Positions 62,747 to 64,000 of a stretch of DNA of 64,000 bases are shown piece by piece (the stretch's first letter is position 1; each line of letters opens with the position of its first letter). The stretch is from Magnetospirillum molischianum DSM 120 (GTDB lineage: Bacteria; Pseudomonadota; Alphaproteobacteria; Rhodospirillales; Magnetospirillaceae): positions 606 to 64,605 of the forward strand of contig NZ_CAHP01000015.1 in the NCBI RefSeq assembly GCF_000294655.1. The letters are read 5' to 3'. Both the position numbers and the translations under genes were made by a program. The notes beneath the pieces are model-generated. The model was not told the origin of the DNA and did no database searches. It worked only from the letters and a program-made list of their open reading frames with translations.

Positions 62747-63787
62747 ATGGACGAAATCAAGACGGCGATCCTGGGAGCCAGCGGCTATACCGGTGCCGAA
62801 TTGTTGCGCTTTTTGGCCGGACACCCCGCCTTTCGCGTTACAGCGTTGACAGCTGATCGCAAAGCCGGTCAGGCGATGGCGCACGTCTTCCCGCATTTTG
62901 CCGCCCTGACCCTCCCCGATCTGGTATCGATCGATCAGGTTGACTTCTCGGGGATCGACGCAGTGTTCTGCTGCTTGCCTCACGGCACTACCCAGGACGT
63001 GATCTCCACCCTGCCCGCTTCGGTCAAGGTCTGCGATCTGTCGGCCGATTTCCGGCTGCGTGACGTCGAGACCTATGCACGCTGGTACGGTCATCCGCAT
63101 CAAGCGCCAGAGCTTCAGAAAACCGCAGTTTATGGTCTGACTGAGCTGGCTCGCCCGGAAATCCGCAAGGCTCGGCTGGTCGCCAATCCCGGATGCTATC
63201 CGACCTCGGCGCAATTGCCGCTGATTCCGCTGTTGCGGGCCGGGTTGATCAAGGCCGACGACATTATCATCGACGCAATGTCTGGCGTGTCGGGAGCAGG
63301 CCGCGCCGCCAAGGAAGCTAATCTTTATACTGAGGTCGCCGAGGGTATCCACCCCTATGGCATCGCAGGCCACCGCCACGCCCCCGAGATCGAACAGGGC
63401 TTGTCCGATGCCGCTGGACGGACGGTCGATGTCAGCTTCACCCCGCACCTGATGCCGATGAACCGGGGGATGCTATCGACGATCCATGTCCGCCCCGCTG
63501 CTGGCGTCGATGCCGCAGCGCTGCGCTCAGCTCTGTCCGAGATTTATCGGGACGAACCGTTCGTGCGGGTGCTGCCCGATGGAGGAGTGCCGGCCACCCG
63601 CAATGTGCGCGGTTCGAATCTGTGTCTGATCGGAGTATTTGCCGACCGCGTTCCCGGCCGTGCAATCCTTGTCTCGGCAATCGACAATCTGGTCAAGGGA
63701 GCATCCGGTCAAGCTCTCCAAAACATGAACCTGATGTTCGGACTGCCCGAGACCATGGGTCTTGATCTGCAACCCCTGTTCCCCTGA
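62747..63787 (+). CDS. argC: N-acetyl-gamma-glutamyl-phosphate reductase
   Basis: ArgC (346 residues) reduces N-acetylglutamyl-phosphate to the semialdehyde in arginine synthesis with NADPH. The cofactor motif ILGASGYTGAELLR is at the start, the active-site Cys is in LVANPGCYPTSAQLPLIP, and SGVSGAGRAAKEANLYTEV and GHRHAPEIEQGL are intact. The ATG at 62747 is used; a TTG at 62735 is the only in-frame alternative. It is divergent from the diguanylate cyclase gene and 8 nt before the next gene. Confidence 0.95.
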   Translation: MDEIKTAILGASGYTGAELLRFLAGHPAFRVTALTADRKAGQAMAHVFPHFAALTLPDLVSIDQVDFSGIDAVFCCLPHGTTQDVISTLPASVKVCDLSADFRLRDVETYARWYGHPHQAPELQKTAVYGLTELARPEIRKARLVANPGCYPTSAQLPLIPLLRAGLIKADDIIIDAMSGVSGAGRAAKEANLYTEVAEGIHPYGIAGHRHAPEIEQGLSDAAGRTVDVSFTPHLMPMNRGMLSTIHVRPAAGVDAAALRSALSEIYRDEPFVRVLPDGGVPATRNVRGSNLCLIGVFADRVPGRAILVSAIDNLVKGASGQALQNMNLMFGLPETMGLDLQPLFP

Positions 63788-63795
63788 GGCGAAAC

Positions 63796-64000
63796 ATGAG
63801 CGGTTTGATCCTTCCCTGGCAGGGCAGATTGCCCGAGATCGACGCAACCGCGTTTATCGCACCCAACGCCACAGTAATAGGCGATGTGACGATTGGAGCC
63901 GAATCAAGCATCTGGTTCGGCTGCATCCTGCGCGGCGACGTCAATGAAATCCGCATTGGGGCGCGGACCAACATTCAAGACGGTACCGTGATTCACGTCA
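63796..64000 (+). CDS. Gamma carbonic anhydrase-like hexapeptide protein, 5' part (cut by window end)
   Basis: Only the first 68 codons are present. They show the gamma-class carbonic anhydrase/PaaY-like start: ATVIGDVTIGAESSIWFGCI, LRGDVNEIRIGARTNIQDGT and VIHV approaching the first zinc His. These are turns of a left-handed beta-helix. Full-length members are about 170-190 residues and form trimers with Zn or Fe at subunit interfaces. It is co-transcribed with argC. Confidence 0.88.
   Translation, partial: MSGLILPWQGRLPEIDATAFIAPNATVIGDVTIGAESSIWFGCILRGDVNEIRIGARTNIQDGTVIHV

Noticed and set aside
1-64000. CRISPR arrays, prophage or rRNA genes
   Set aside because: No regularly spaced direct repeats, cas-like or phage structural genes, or rRNA motifs were seen.

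Overview
The window looks like chromosomal DNA from an alphaproteobacterium, probably of the Rhodospirillales (Magnetospirillum/Phaeospirillum-like). The grounds are the rpsB-tsf-pyrH-frr-uppS-cdsA-dxr-rseP-bamA-skp-lpxD-fabZ-lpxA-lpxI-lpxB gene order, use of LpxI, an NDUFS4-like complex I accessory subunit, an RpoZ with a long acidic tail, high GC with GTG/TTG starts, and a sigma-54 promoter on a flagellar hook gene. The genus is inference.

Layout. 1-600: end of an IS3-family element, with a -1 frameshift heptamer between OrfA and the truncated OrfB. 660-15635 (minus strand): a continuous translation/envelope block running from rpsB down to lpxB and gloA, covering ribosome function, UMP kinase, isoprenoid and phospholipid precursors, outer-membrane assembly and lipid A. 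15831-19563 (minus): murein endopeptidase, HD-GYP phosphodiesterase and an acyl-CoA synthetase. 19725-23376 (plus): a tight three-gene operon of lipid kinase, metallophosphoesterase and TPR/SPINDLY glycosyltransferase. 23412-27528 (minus): a circularly permuted ATP-grasp/alpha-E pair with a cytochrome c and a methyltransferase, then a DCC protein. 27660-34418: housekeeping and accessory genes (mazG, lipoprotein, SDR, tag, mce, penicillin-acylase family, flavin reductase, rpoZ). 34495-40292 (minus): livHMGF branched-chain amino-acid-type ABC transporter, translationally coupled to a histidine kinase with its own periplasmic binding domain.

40478-43626: an unrecognised gene, a single-domain receiver, erpA, a tRNA-Thr(UGU) interrupted by a 217-nt group I intron, tRNA-Arg(UCU) and the complex I subunit. 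43957-52977: solitary flgE behind a sigma-54 promoter, a Sel1-repeat/trypsin protease, a 98-residue chemoreceptor-tip protein, a frameshifted exonuclease III gene, a second binding-domain histidine kinase (NMT1 type), a NifX-like protein, a NarL-type regulator and a membrane protein. 53150-62534 (minus): an unknown exported protein, then the cell-cycle/wall block scpB-scpA-M50 protease-nagZ-SPOR-argS-dgt, ending in a diguanylate cyclase coupled to dgt. 62747-end (plus): argC and a truncated gamma-carbonic-anhydrase-like gene.

The most unusual feature is the group I intron in tRNA-Thr. All core helices can be drawn from the sequence, and removing the intron leaves a perfect 76-nt tRNA. Other points of interest are the two binding-domain/PAS/histidine-kinase paralogues, the poly-G frameshift in xth, and the partial ATP-grasp/alpha-E cluster.
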